Assembly: GCF_963583255.1 (NCBI RefSeq)
Contig: NC_084814.1
Coordinates: 20,910,262-20,974,261 of the forward strand
Origin: Pyrus communis
Taxonomy: Eukaryota; Streptophyta; Magnoliopsida; Rosales; Rosaceae
Length of the DNA stretch: 64,000 bases
Direction: 5' to 3'
A program made the translations under genes and the position numbers. Shown in pieces: positions 1 through 10,516 of this stretch. The notes under the pieces are model-generated. The model was not told the DNA's origin and made no database searches. It saw only the letters and a program-made list of their open reading frames with translations. Numbering within the stretch: the stretch's first letter is position 1; each line of letters begins with the position of its first letter.

Positions 1-1
1 G

Positions 2-394
2 TTTTGAAAACTAAGCACATAGTTTGTAAAATACCAAAATTTATCCATTGCGTTCTTTTTTCCTTTTCTGTTGTTTTGAAAATTGTCCATTCTGTAAATT
101 TTCAACCATAGATTTTTGTTCTTGAACCAAATTCTTCATGGAAAAAAGACTCGAGAATGTAGTTTTCGGAATTTTCAACTGAGTTTGGCCCTTTGTTTGT
201 TAAACTGAATGAAAGTTAAGAACATAAATTTAAATTTCTTGAGTACTAGACAATTTTGGTACCTTATTTAGATCTTGATTTCTTTTGTCTTGTGGTTTCA
301 TTTTGAAAACTAAGCACATAGTTTGTAAAATACAAAAGTTTATCCATTGCATTCTTTTTCTTTTTCTGGTGTTTTGAAACTTGTCTATTCTGTA
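2..394. repeat. Duplicated upstream segment of the NLR gene
   Basis: About 94 bp at 2-95 recurs in direct orientation at 301-394, just before the NLR start codon at 427, with a few substitutions and small indels. The second copy lies where the promoter or 5' leader would be, so the duplication probably copied leader sequence. The ~205 bp between the copies hold no recognisable gene. Confidence 0.8.
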
Positions 395-426
395 GATAGA
401 TTGCATACCAAGTATCGAAGGCCAAA

Positions 427-3178
427 ATGGAGTCAGCTGCATCACTATTGATTGGGAAAATTGCGGGCATTCTTGAGAACGAACTATCTTCCATAGCGGC
501 AGTTCGTGATGAAGTTGATGAGCTTAAGCTGGAGATCATAAGCATGAAATCTTTCTTAATAGATGCTGAAGGCAAGGAACCACAAATAGAAGGAGTGAAA
601 ACGTGGGTTACAAGCGTCAGAGATTTGACCTTCGATGCTGAAAATGTCATTGATGAGTTCTTGTACCACATATATGACAAGCAAAGTGCGACTCCATTTG
701 CAAAATTGCTCCACATAACCATTTACTTTCCAAAGAATCTTTGGTATAGGCATCGAATAGCCAAAAAATTACAGAAAATCATGAAAAAGATCAAATCCAC
801 TCCAAAGAGGAATGAGAGGTACGGTGTCTTTACAATAGAAGGAACAAGTTCGGATAGTGTTCCGAGATGGGTGAAGAACAAAGCCGAGTCTTCTCTTTAC
901 ATTATGGAAGACGAACTAATCGGGATTGAAAACAAGAAGCAAACGTTAATGGGATTGTTGATGAATGGCGAAAAACATGAAATGGTTGTGTTTGTGGTTG
1001 GGATGGAAGAATCAGGCAAGACAACTTTTGTTGCCAGTACCTTCAACAACGAAAATGTGGTTGTGTCTGTGGTTGGGATGGGAGGATCAGGCAAGACAAC
1101 TCTTGTTGCCAGTACCTTCAACAACGAAAATGTAAAGCGACATTTTGACTGTTATGCATGGATCGCTGTTTCTCAAACTTACGTGATCGAAGACTTATTC
1201 AAAAAAATGATCAAACAATTCCACAAAGGAAGAAAGGAAGAGGTGCCTGAACATTTGAATTCCATGAGTTATGAAGACTTGTTAGAGATGTTGTCGACAT
1301 ACTTGAAGTCTAAAAGGTACCTAGTTGTATTGGATAATGTGTGGGATATTAAACTTTGGCAAGAAATAAGGATACCACTTCTTAATAGGCATCATGGAAG
1401 TCGAATCATGCTTACGACTCGAGAATCATTCTTAATAGGACATAGCCTTCTATTCTTTTGAAGTTGAAAGTCGTCCTCTTGAAATTGAACCCTAGGGAAA
1501 CAATGAAGCTTGGGAGCTCTTTAGCAAGAAAGCATTCTCAACTTACGATAATAAATCTTGTCCACCAGAGCTTGAATCCTTAGCGTGGAAACTTGTGGAA
1601 AAGTGTGAAGGTCTACCTTTGGCTTTGGTAACTTTAGGTGGTCTAATGTCTTCCAAGAAGTCATCATCGGAATGGAGAAGCGTATATAACAGCTTAAATT
1701 GGCACTTGACTAACCATCCTACGCTAGAACCAATGAGCAGCATCTTGTTGCTTAGTTTCAAAAATTTGCCCAACCGGTTGAAGCCCTGTTTCCTATATTG
1801 TGCCCTTTTCCCAGAAGATTATCTCATCGAAAGAAACAGGTTGATCAGGTTGTGGATAGCTGAAGGGTTTGTTGAACCAATTGATGGGGTCACACCAGAA
1901 GAAGTTGCAGAGGGCTATCTTGTGGAACTTATTGTTCGTAGCATGCTACAGGTTGAAAAGAATGAAGCTGGAGGACTAAGAACATGTAAAATGCATGATC
2001 TTGTGCGTGAGCTTGCTTTGTCGACATCAAAAAAGGAAAAGTTCAATGCTACATATGTTGGCAGGGAAATAGTAGATAAAGCTGAAATCCGCCGATTGTC
2101 AATTCAAACAACTGAAAAAGAAATTTATTCTTGCACAGGTATGTCAGAGCTTCGCTCCTTTCTTGTCTTTGGCGCGTTAAAGAAATTGCCTTCTGGATTC
2201 AAGTTGTTGAGAGTTCTAGATTTGGAGGATGCTCCAATTGATAGATTTCCAGATGAACTATTGTACTTGTTCAACTTAAGATATTTAAATTTGAAGAGAA
2301 CTTTAATTGACGAGCTTCCAGAATCCATCGGACGGCTTCGCAACCTTCAAACCTTGACCATCCATGACAGTAAGACAAAGGCACTTCCGAAAGCAATCTC
2401 CAAGTTACTAAACCTACGTCATCTAATCATGTATTGTTACACTGGTGATTGGGAGGCCTTTAGATTTGTCAATGGGACAAAAGTAGCATCCGATCTAAGT
2501 AAATTACAGAAACTGCAAGTTTTGCAATGTGTTGAATCAGAAGGAAAGATTATTAAAGTCATCAGGAATATGACCCAACTTACAAGCCTCGGTATTACAA
2601 ATGTGAAAGCATGTGACGAGATGGACCTATGTGACTCCCTTCAAAAGTTAGAGCTCCTTCACTCTTTGTTTTTAATGGCAAGTGATGAAGAGGAGTTTCT
2701 TCGGGTTAATGCACTACGTTCGCCTCCTGCAAACCTTCAAATGGTTAATTTGGCCGGAAAACTAGAAAAAGTACCTCTTTGGTTTGGTTCGCTCCATCAC
2801 CTGACACGCATGCAGCTAAGTTGGTCTAGACTTGAAGAAGATGTACTACCTCACATTCAAGCATTGCCGAATCTTGAAAGGCTTGGGCTAATTAATGCGT
2901 ATGTTGGCGAAAAACTGTGTTTCTCCAAAGGCTTCATAAAGCTTAAGCATTTGATGTTGCCCATCTTCCCTTTATTGAATAGTATAGCTATAGAGAAAGG
3001 GGTGATGCCAAATCTCCAGGTCTTAGACATTGATGACTGCATAGAGTTAAAGACATTGCCACAAGGCATTGAGTTCCTTGCTAACGTAGAACGCTTGAAT
3101 CTGAAGTCTGTTCCAATGCAACTTATAGAGTCCGTAAAAGGGAGGCATGGATCATCCAAAGGTACAACACATTCCTGA
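427..3178 (+). pseudogene. Broken CC-NBS-LRR (RPM1-like) disease resistance gene
   Basis: The family are intracellular immune receptors. The first frame (427-1461, 344 aa) has an Rx-type coiled coil with an EDVID-like AENVIDEF, a duplicated P-loop (second copy GMGGSGKTT, ~res 218-226), RNBS-A, kinase-2 (LVVLDNVW) and RNBS-B (GSRIMLTTR). The reading then moves to another frame near 1438, which also holds a TAG at 1493-1495, before running open to 3178 with GLPLAL, RNBS-D (CFLYCALFPED), the MHD motif (KMHDLVREL) and ~10 leucine-rich repeats. Joined, the length is typical for a CNL. Two independent lesions between RNBS-B and GLPL make a pseudogene the best call; a sequencing error could explain only one of them. 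RPM1-like genes usually lack an intron here. The frame opens further upstream of the GTG at 1595, so that codon is not a start. Confidence 0.9.
982..1131 (+). repeat. 75-bp tandem duplication of the NLR P-loop
   Basis: 982-1056 and 1057-1131 are tandem copies, each encoding 25 residues. The first Walker A reads GMEESGKTT, with the second glycine pair replaced; the second reads the canonical GMGGSGKTT. The duplication keeps frame, so it does not itself break the gene, but it adds a spare nucleotide-binding loop. Confidence 0.95.
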
Positions 3179-4126
3179 AATCAACCTGGATTATGGGTGG
3201 TATCGTGAAAGCTTGTCTGGTATTCACTCTCGTAGAAGGTGTGCACGCTTTTATGCATGCATAAAAAATTTCCACAACGTAATCATTTGAACTATTACAT
3301 TAGAAAGGTTGGTGATTTTCACTCTTATTTTTTCTTAGGAAAACTAATAAAAGGGTTTGAAAACTTTAAAACCTTTTTTCTTATGCAATTTTCCTCTTGT
3401 TTTTGTTCGTTAGTATTTTGATTTATTTAATTTTAAGGCTACGAAAAAAGAGGAAGTGGTGCATCGAAGTGTAAAAATCATTTTCCCTTATACTTTGCAT
3501 GTTCGATCTTATTCACAAGTCTGGCAAAGACATAATGTATGCATGCATTGAGAATTTTTTAGGTAATTGTGTTTCTTTTGTTTTGTAATATCCTTATGTA
3601 GAAACAAGCTTCAGAAGCATTTGTCGTGAGACTGCAGTGAGATCTCCTTTTTGGCAATTGATTTTGCGGTGAATCTTAACTTTCGTTATAGTATCAAAGC
3701 AGACTATATACGTGTTGAGACATTAGCCTTGCAAGGAAGAATCCATTGTTTGTGTAAAGTTGCAAACATTGATCGATCTTGGTTTCTTCTTTGCCCTTTA
3801 TGAAATTGAAAAATGCCCAAGATTCTGTTTGTGTAATTGGAACTTATATTACTGATTGCTTGCGTGTGTTTGATGTAATAATATTGGTTTGGAATTGAGG
3901 AACTTATATTACTGATTGCTTGCGTGTGTTTTGATGTAATAATATTGGTTTGGAATTGAATATGTCACTGATGAGACCAGTCCTAGCTTAATAAATGGTT
4001 ATGACCCATTTTTCATTTTCAATATATATTGTTTTTTTATCAAGTTCTCAAATATATATTGTATTAGATGAAAAGAAGTGATTTTTGTTAAGTAAATAAA
4101 TAATAAGAATAATGCTAGGTTTCTTC
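3179..4126. other. NLR 3' flank with a 60-bp tandem duplication
   Basis: No gene recognised. AT-rich 3' UTR-like sequence follows the NLR stop. 3841-3900 is repeated almost perfectly at 3901-3961 (one extra T in the second copy). Homology to the tandem array starts abruptly at about 4127. Confidence 0.6.
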
Positions 4127-4340
4127 TCTTCACGGCCGCGATTTCTTCTCTTCTACTTCGCTTCGTGTTTTGGAGCCTTCTCCACGTTTGTTTGTTTCTC
4201 TCTGCATCAATCTGAAGCTTCTTGCAGCCGATTTTTTGTTCGCCGATACGTAGCGCCTGTTTTTCGGCGGGAAAAATAATCAGTTTCGGCAAGAGACCGT
4301 TCCGAAACTTCACGGCTGCGTTTGATTTCCAAAAATACAC
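4127..4340 (-). pseudogene. TEL2-like 5' exon remnant cut by the array edge
   Basis: On the minus strand the end of this stretch reads RREEIAAVK and then leaves homology at 4127. In units 2 and 3 the same reading continues into the TEL2-like KAKHV segment. The left edge of the array therefore falls inside the first recognisable TEL2-like exon. The rest (to ~4340) is an open frame without known similarity, probably 5' flank. Confidence 0.55.
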
Positions 4341-4855
4341 AAATTTTTTAGTTTTTATTATGTTAATTTTAATTTAAACTTTTGTTCCTATACCATTTGC
4401 AATTTAATGGGGAAAGTTTGCTGAAAGTAATTTTTATCGTTTTTTTGTTCTGTAGTTATCTTTTTTATTTAAGTATTTAGATTTATTTTTAATTTATCTC
4501 GTTTAATAGTTTAAAATTTAAAATAAATATTATAAAAAACAAATTTTTGCAAACCGTCTCTGTAATAATTTATAATTTAAGCCAAATCAAGCATAAAAAA
4601 TATATTTATTATCAAATATCCTTTCCTTTTTAATGTCATACCCAAAAGTTAAAAATAAAAATAGTTTCATTTTTTCTAGTAATTTTTGGAGAATAATTTT
4701 GTTTAGCTAATTGACCAAAAAACCAGAAAGTCTGTTAAACCTCAACAAACCCGAGTTGAAGCATAGAAACATTCTTGTATTTAACTTGGTTGACAGTTCT
4801 TTTTAACTTCCCATCTATTGACCAGTTTATCTGATTGTAACTTTTTAATCTGCAG

Positions 4856-5030
4856 GAGGCCAGATTATTGCCTTGGACCTCACTTGAGACAAATGCTTTC
4901 TTATGGTTGTACAAGACTAGATATTGGCGTTCAGAGTACGTATGAGGATGTGGCTCGGGACACCAATAGAGGACATACAGTTGCTGCAGTGGCTGATTGT
5001 TTTAGCTTGGCAAAGGATGCCGGTTTCAAG
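4856..5030 (+). pseudogene. ELP3: ELP3 single-exon fragment, unit 1 (copy A)
   Basis: A 175-bp exon with intact acceptor (TGCAG before 4856) and donor (GTCAGC after 5030). It encodes [18 protein letters not shown] and continues through [19 protein letters not shown] to DAGFK, part of the radical-SAM half of Elongator subunit 3, the tRNA wobble-uridine modification and acetyltransferase-like enzyme. No other ELP3 exon adjoins it. The following intron is homologous to 15365-15530 inside the larger ELP3 pseudogene, so this is a remnant of a separate copy. Confidence 0.85.
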
Positions 5031-5112
5031 GTCAGCCTAGTACCCTATCTTAAAACTCGCTTACCGACATTGGGGAAAAATTGCATTTTGGACCATTCTG
5101 GTAAGAGATTAA

Positions 5113-5330
5113 GGGCTCGTTTGGAAGTGCATTTAACATGACTGACTACGCTTTTTAGAAAATATTTTTGGGTTTCAAAAGCACTTGAAATGTTTCCTGC
5201 AAGAAGCACGAGTTATGTGCTTCTTGGTGAAAGCACGTTTACTTACATTTTTATTAAAGATTGATTCAAAAAAAGAAAAAAATTCACCAATAGTGTTTTC
5301 AACCATTTTAAAGGCACTTCCAAACGAGCT
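5113..5330. mobile_element. MITE in the ELP3 fragment intron, unit 1
   Basis: The ends are inverted: GGGCTCGTTTGGAAGTGC on the left and the reverse complement of CTCGTTTGGAAGTGC on the right, ~218 bp apart. Flanking TAA-like trinucleotides would suit a PIF/Harbinger (Tourist) element, but the right terminus is degenerate, so the superfamily is uncertain. Confidence 0.6.
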
Positions 5331-5824
5331 ATAATCTTTTCATTAATACAATCTGTTAGCTTGGATTTTTTTTTTCAAATCATGTTGTGCTCTCGCAATT
5401 TTTTATTTTTTTTTGCGAAATTTAGTTGGTTTTGGTGCTACCATTAATTTTCTCTAAATTCAAGTAGAGGCATGTGTTTGTATGGCCATAATTTTATGAA
5501 TTGCAATATTTAAAGTCTTGAGGACTATTTATCCCACTTTGTCCCGTCCCGTCCCACGTATCAAACGGTACCTAAATGATGTGGCTAATTACATTTTGAT
5601 TTTAATTCAAATTGGATTTGATTAATAATTATAATAAAAATTTATATAGTGGAATACATGTGACATTATTTAGTACATCAATTTAGTGCATAAATTTAAT
5701 GCATATAACATTGCCCAAATAATAATAATACTGATTGACCAATTTGTGTAAATATATTACTGTATAACAAAAAAACTATATTCATTAAAAACCTACAAAC
5801 CTCAACATTCCTAAGCAACTTATT
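5331..5824. other. ELP3 intron remnant and AT-rich spacer, unit 1
   Basis: 5380-5530 is intron sequence shared with 15365-15530. The rest is AT-rich spacer with no gene. Equivalent stretches: 24677-25170 and 47850-48342. Confidence 0.5.
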
Positions 5825-6003
5825 TTTAGTTTTTTGAAAAAACGATATTATCTACACTAAGAATGAAGAGGGGGGGGGGGGGTAAGCTAAGCCTCACAAT
5901 GAGCTAGTAATAATATGGTTCAAATTTGTCTTTGGCAGAATCAAACCTAAGATCTCTCACTTATAAATGAAGAGGAGTACCACTAGACCGTAGTATTAAA
6001 TGG
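5825..6003 (-). mobile_element. tRNA-derived SINE-like repeat, unit 1
   Basis: Read on the minus strand it has a pol III box A-like TAGTGGTACTC and, ~40 bp on, a box B-like GGTTTGATTC, followed by a body that ends near a T/A-rich tail. A poly-G tract (5871-5882) lies in the body. A shortened relative lies at ~13607-13695. The class is inferred from box spacing. Confidence 0.5.
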
Positions 6004-6108
6004 CAGGAACTTATGTACTTACTTAAGAATATTAACAAAGGGCGCATTCTAGAATTTAGAGGTTATCGTGTTCAATCCTACTCTCATAATGTCCTCATTA
6101 GTCATAAG

Positions 6109-6258
6109 ATTGTATTATTTTAAATCTAAAGATTTAAAATATTTGACAACTTAATAGAGCAAAACCAACTTAAAATCCATGAACTATTAGAAAAATCATT
6201 TTCTTGTTTTGCTTAAGTTGTCAAATATTTTAAGTTTTTGGATCTAAACTAATACAAT
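6109..6258. repeat. Foldback (inverted repeat) element, unit 1
   Basis: Two arms of ~55-58 bp around TTAAAATATTTGACAACTTA are inverted around a ~35-bp loop. Imperfect pairing. Copies at 25455-25604 and 48627-48776. It looks like a small MITE or foldback transposon; no clear target duplication seen. Confidence 0.65.
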
Positions 6259-7030
6259 TTTATAGTTAATATCATTTGGTCCTCATATATCATCAAAATG
6301 AAGACCTTACGACAACATGACTCTATGGTGTTTCAAACAAGTTCAGTTGATAATGTTCTCACATGATTAACAACGAGCCCATTCTAGAATTTATCGTCGG
6401 CCAACATGGTCGGTCGAGTATAAATGTTTAGAAGACCCTAAATTATATGTGCCTGGAGCTAGATAGACCCCTATTCGGAATGGACACAAGTACAAATGTT
6501 TGAGGGCCTTGGGGGTGAGATAATGACTTAAGTAATTTAGGTATGTTGTTACGTTTCATGCTAATAATACAACATCGATATGTTTAAGTTTTTCTGTACA
6601 AAACAATGTATCACTACAATAAAATGTCATAATAATAATATACTCATGTCATGTAAATTACTCTCGTGTATCATTAAGAGCACACTAAACGGTGACACTA
6701 CCAATTATTATTTTAAAAGAAAACTAATGAAAATGAATTGAAAACTTTGAATTTTAACGATAAGGATAAAATAAAGGGTAAAACGAATAGTGACATGATT
6801 GACTTTTTAGTATAAAAATATGATTTTTCGTTAAAGTAAATAGTACCGAGAGTTTTTCGTTAAAGTTTTTTTTTTAAAACACATTAGAGTAGGATTAGAA
6901 CTAAAACTCAGTAATTACTTAGTGTTGTCGTTAAATCTTGACCATTCGATCGATCTAAGGGCTGTAATCAAAATCCGTGAGAGAGACGGACGCAATCTCC
7001 AACCAGGACTATGAGTACTTGGCTTCGACA
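6259..7030. other. Spacer upstream of the 157-aa gene, unit 1
   Basis: No gene or clear repeat. It is the likely promoter region of the gene at 7182. Equivalents: 25605-26375 and 48777-49548. Confidence 0.5.
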
Positions 7031-7033
7031 TCC

Positions 7034-7041
7034 TATATATA
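7034..7041 (+). promoter_or_regulatory. TATA box of the 157-aa gene, unit 1
   Basis: TATATATA stands ~148 bp before the ATG at 7182. An upstream ATG at 7011 is in frame but precedes this box, which is why 7182 is preferred as the start. The same box is at 26379-26386 and 49552-49559. Confidence 0.6.
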
Positions 7042-7181
7042 CAACAAGACACATCATTTACATGCATACATACATCATCGACGTTAAAGTTTCAAACCCT
7101 AACGTTGGCTCTTTCCGTCTTGTCTCGTCGTCTGTTTTTGTTCCTTCCAGAAAGTGGAATCTGAAGAATCCGACGGTAACG

Positions 7182-7783
7182 ATGTCGATGATAGATAACT
7201 TGTTAAGGATGGAAGATAACTTGCAGGACTGGTTTATAACCAAACGCCAAGAGCTTCTGAAATCTGCGAGAGTCGCTATGGAAGCTTTGCTCTGGGAACC
7301 CAGAAGTTTCCGGAACGTTTTGAATTTGGCAATCAAATTTACCAAGGCAATCGTTTTGGTGCCCCTTTGTGTGCTGGCCATGTATGCTGTGATGCTGATT
7401 AGGGTGGGAATCGCTGGTTTGATCGGCGTCCCAGTGCTTTTTATTTTTTTCATCGTCGTTGTCGGTGTCCGTAAGTTACTGACCATCGACTTCGACTTGC
7501 AAATTATTGGACTTTGATTTCTAATTGTTTGTTCGTTGCACACCAACTGTTTGTTTAAACGACTCAATGAGTTTTTTGTTTCGTTTCTTTTCTTGCAGGT
7601 TACGGTCGGGCACACTATCTGTTCTTCACAAGACGAAACCGCGCGGGGATCTCGTATGGCGACTTCGCTGACAAGTTCGGCGCGTGGTTGGTAAACAATC
7701 CTCTTCCACCTTTCGAATCATTTGGTGAATCCACTCCATATTGGGCACCGTTCATGTGGGGCTTCAAATTGGAAGAAGATTGA
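7182..7783 (+). CDS. Unknown 157-aa two-TM protein, two exons, unit 1
   Basis: Exon 1 is 7182-7470 and exon 2 is 7599-7783, joined by a GTAAGT donor and a TTCTTGCAG acceptor; the split codon restores arginine and the frame runs to TGA at 7781-7783. The protein has an amphipathic N-terminus (MSMIDNLLRMEDNLQDW), a hydrophobic hairpin of two probable TM helices at ~res 54-98 (AIVLVPLCVLAMYAV, then GVPVLFIFFIVVVGV), and a conserved-looking aromatic tail (STPYWAPFMWGFKLEED). No family recognised; the hairpin suggests an endomembrane protein, by inference only. Intact again in unit 3, truncated in unit 2. Clean splice sites and a TATA box support a real gene. Confidence 0.7.
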
Positions 7784-8652
7784 GGAAGATCTCAGAGTTA
7801 GTATGGCATGTATGTAGAGATTGTTAGATTGGATGACCATAAAATTAAAATTGCTGCTTCTGTTTATTTTTCTCTCTCTATTAATTTAATTTTTCTTTCT
7901 AAATAACTACACCATTGATCGGATAGCGTATTGAACGACCTAGCATCGGTAAGAACGACTTGTGACATTACGATACAAAATAAAATAAAATAAAATAAAA
8001 TATAAAAAAAAGAGCGGTTTGTGACAAAATATCTAGGATTATGGTTAAAGTATAGCATCTATGTATTATTCTTCATTACTTGGAAGTAAATTTTTTCAAT
8101 TAATTACAGGAGCACGACTGTGATTGAAACTTTAACATAGATAATCAAACTATTAGAGTCCAAGAAAATTTATTTGGCAAGGATTTCGAATTGCGTGGGT
8201 TAAAAGAGAGGCCATACCCTCACTTTTTGTTAGAATCAGACTCTATGTATGTTGTTCATCTCCTATGAACTCGTTCTATGAAAGTCCCCTTGTTTCTCAA
8301 AGTTGTTTACGGTAAATTGCCTATGATATAGTGCTCGCTTAAGCTTGCATTTTTAGCATAAATGTAAGGAGTGGAATTGTTTGGCCAATGATTTTGCTAA
8401 TTATGGTTAGTCAATTTGGCTAAACTGTTTTGGAAACAATTTTCACACTCTTTTTCATTCTTTTGCGCTTTTTTATTTATTTTTCTAGCGGTTTGATTGA
8501 ATAAAGTAAAAAAAAAAAAAAGTCACAAACGAAGAGATAAGCAAGGAAAAGAAAGGGGAGTTTTAAAAATTATTTTTCGACTGGTAAATTCACACATTTT
8601 CAACTAATACTCCTTTTATAAAAAAATTGAAAAAAAAATTCATTTTTTGTCA

Positions 8653-8654
<2 letters not shown>
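7784..8654. other. 3' flank of the 157-aa gene, unit 1
   Basis: AT-rich, with a short (AAAAT)n run at ~7978-8000. No gene seen. The part from 7246 to 8349 is what unit 2 has lost. Equivalent in unit 3: 50302-51170. Confidence 0.5.

Positions 8655-8694
<40 letters not shown>
8655..8694. repeat. (AT)n microsatellite, unit 1
   Basis: About 40 nt of AT repeats; the orthologous tracts are about 28 nt in unit 2 (26899-26926) and 20 nt in unit 3 (51171-51190). Confidence 0.9.
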
Positions 8695-8697
<3 letters not shown>

Positions 8698-8858
8698 AGT
8701 CAAAATTTAATATTTCACGTCTCCATGGACTCTCATTTTTCTTAATTTTTTAACTCACTAATGCTATCGCTCTATTAAAAAAATGTTAGTTTTTTTGTTG
8801 CAATTAATATTTCTTATTTGAACGGACGAAGATGGCCTTCAATTCAATTTTAAGGAGG

Positions 8859-9003
8859 ACTTGACTTGCATGGAACGAATACACTTGCATATGGCGTCAT
8901 GTGCCAATAAAATAATACAAGGACATATGTTAGCTTTTTTCACATATCCTTGTGTTTATTGGCACGGGATACCACAATGGCACTAAAGCCATGCAATACA
9001 AGT
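8859..9003. repeat. 145-bp foldback element, unit 1
   Basis: Arms of ~60-70 bp are inverted: the left arm holds GTGCCAATAAA and ACAAGGACATATG, and the right arm their inverse (CATATCCTTGTG and TTTATTGGCAC). The outer ends also pair (ACTTG with CAAGT). MITE-like. Copies at 27096-27240 and 51357-51501. Confidence 0.7.
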
Positions 9004-9595
9004 TGTTTTCACTTAATCAACATTTACAATAGAACCTCTATCAATTTAGCAAATATTAAATAATCGATAAGATAATACCAATTTAATTTTAAGGTTAGGG
9101 ATGATTTTCCGTCCGGTCGGATCGGAAACAAGTAACCAATGCCAATCCGAAAAAGTTTCGGAACAAATATTAGTTCCAAATTAGGAATTTTGTATTTTTC
9201 GGAATTTAAAAAAATTTCGGAATTGAATTTAACTCAAAAATTTTGGAATATAATTTGAATTTCCTACATTTTGTAAGACTTTGAAATTTTTTGAACTTTT
9301 ATGTATCTGCTGTTCAATATTTTTTAGAATTTTTTTTTTTGCAACATTTTGTATAAAATTATAATAGATAAAATAAAGAGTGATTTTGTATAAAATCAAT
9401 ACAACGTTACCACATTGACAATAGATCATCAATATTTATGTCAATTATAAATAGGTCAATCATGTATTGTGACACTTAAATGCATTTAAAATAAACAAAA
9501 ATTACATAATCTACCACTACAGCTGGCACCCACTTTAACTAGCACCATCTTTCTCATATTTTTTTATATTTTGGAATAGGTTAATACGGATCAAA
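9004..9595. other. AT-rich spacer, unit 1
   Basis: No gene seen. 9105-9240 is rich in TTTCGGAA-like words, perhaps a decayed transposon end. Equivalents: 27241-27832 and 51502-52093. Confidence 0.4.
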
Positions 9596-9985
9596 CATTG
9601 CAATGTAGTGTCTGTTTCCTAATTCAGGTTTTTACATTTGGATTCAGATGCTATGTTGCAGTGTCCATTTCATAGTTTTGTTTGTTTCCATCAATCACAT
9701 GCCTCATACGTGCCCATTTTTACTTTAGATTCAGATACTGTAATGCAATGTCTGTTTCCTAGTATTGTTTTTATTTTTCGATTCAGACACTACGTTGAAA
9801 TGTTCGTTTCCTGATTCTATTTTTTTTCATCACTCACATGCCTTTTATGCTTAACACCTCACGTGACTATTGATTTTTACATTTGGATTCAGACACTGCA
9901 ACGCAATGTCTGTTTCCTGATCTCTATTTTTAACATTTGGATTCAGAGACTGCACCGCAATGTCCGTTTCCTAGTTTTCAATTGT
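9596..9985. repeat. Degenerate minisatellite, unit 1
   Basis: Five to six decayed copies of a motif built from GATTCAGACACTGCAA, CAATGTCTGTTTCCT and a T-rich spacer, at irregular ~45-100 bp spacing. Not coding. Equivalents: ~27833-28222 and ~52094-52483. Confidence 0.65.
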
Positions 9986-10516
9986 TGATCATAGAAGTCT
10001 GTGTTTTCTCGTTTGAATTGCTGACCACAATGTCCCTTTTTTTATTTCGCATTGTAGACATGTAAATGGTGGTGGGAAAAACACGAACGTATAAGGAAAC
10101 AATTTTGTGAAATGGGAGAAATAAAATCCAAACAATTTCGATTGCTTAATTGGCAATCGAAATTGACAAGCTCCAAGAATTTGCGAAACTATTTCCTCTC
10201 TGGTACATCAACTCGACTACAAAAAAATAGCTTTTAATCCTACTCAAGTTTCATTTTTGGTATCTAAATGTTTTCCTGATTTAATGAATTCTTCCTTCAA
10301 ACATTGAGTTTTTAATATCATCACTCCATTGTGCTTTACAGATGTAAAGGCCTTAAGAAGTTACAAAATTTCACAACCTTTCACAAATGAGAAAGCACCT
10401 GTCTTTGATCTCCGCAAGTCCCAACTAAACACCGGCAGTCGAACCATTGAGAATCGACGTCACCGATTCCCAATTCTGCTAAGTCCAATTCGATTTCAAA
10501 AGCAGAGGAGAGAGAG
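9986..10516. other. Spacer and upstream flank of the DUF1068 exon, unit 1
   Basis: No gene seen up to ~10400. The last ~100 bp look like the original 5' leader of the DUF1068 gene, ending in a purine-rich AGAGGAGAGAGAG just before the ATG. Equivalents: 28223-28755 and 52484-53015. Confidence 0.4.

Noticed and set aside
4818..5141. 107-aa frame (also 24164 and 47293) as a gene
   Set aside because: Only the 175-bp exon part is ELP3; the ends are intron and MITE sequence read through.
7011..7517. 168-aa single-exon frame as the gene
   Set aside because: It starts upstream of the TATA box and reads through a strong GTAAGT donor. The spliced model 7182-7470 plus 7599-7783 gives a better protein.
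9596..9985. CRISPR-like array
   Set aside because: Spacing and repeats are irregular and the sequence is plant nuclear; it is a degenerate minisatellite.
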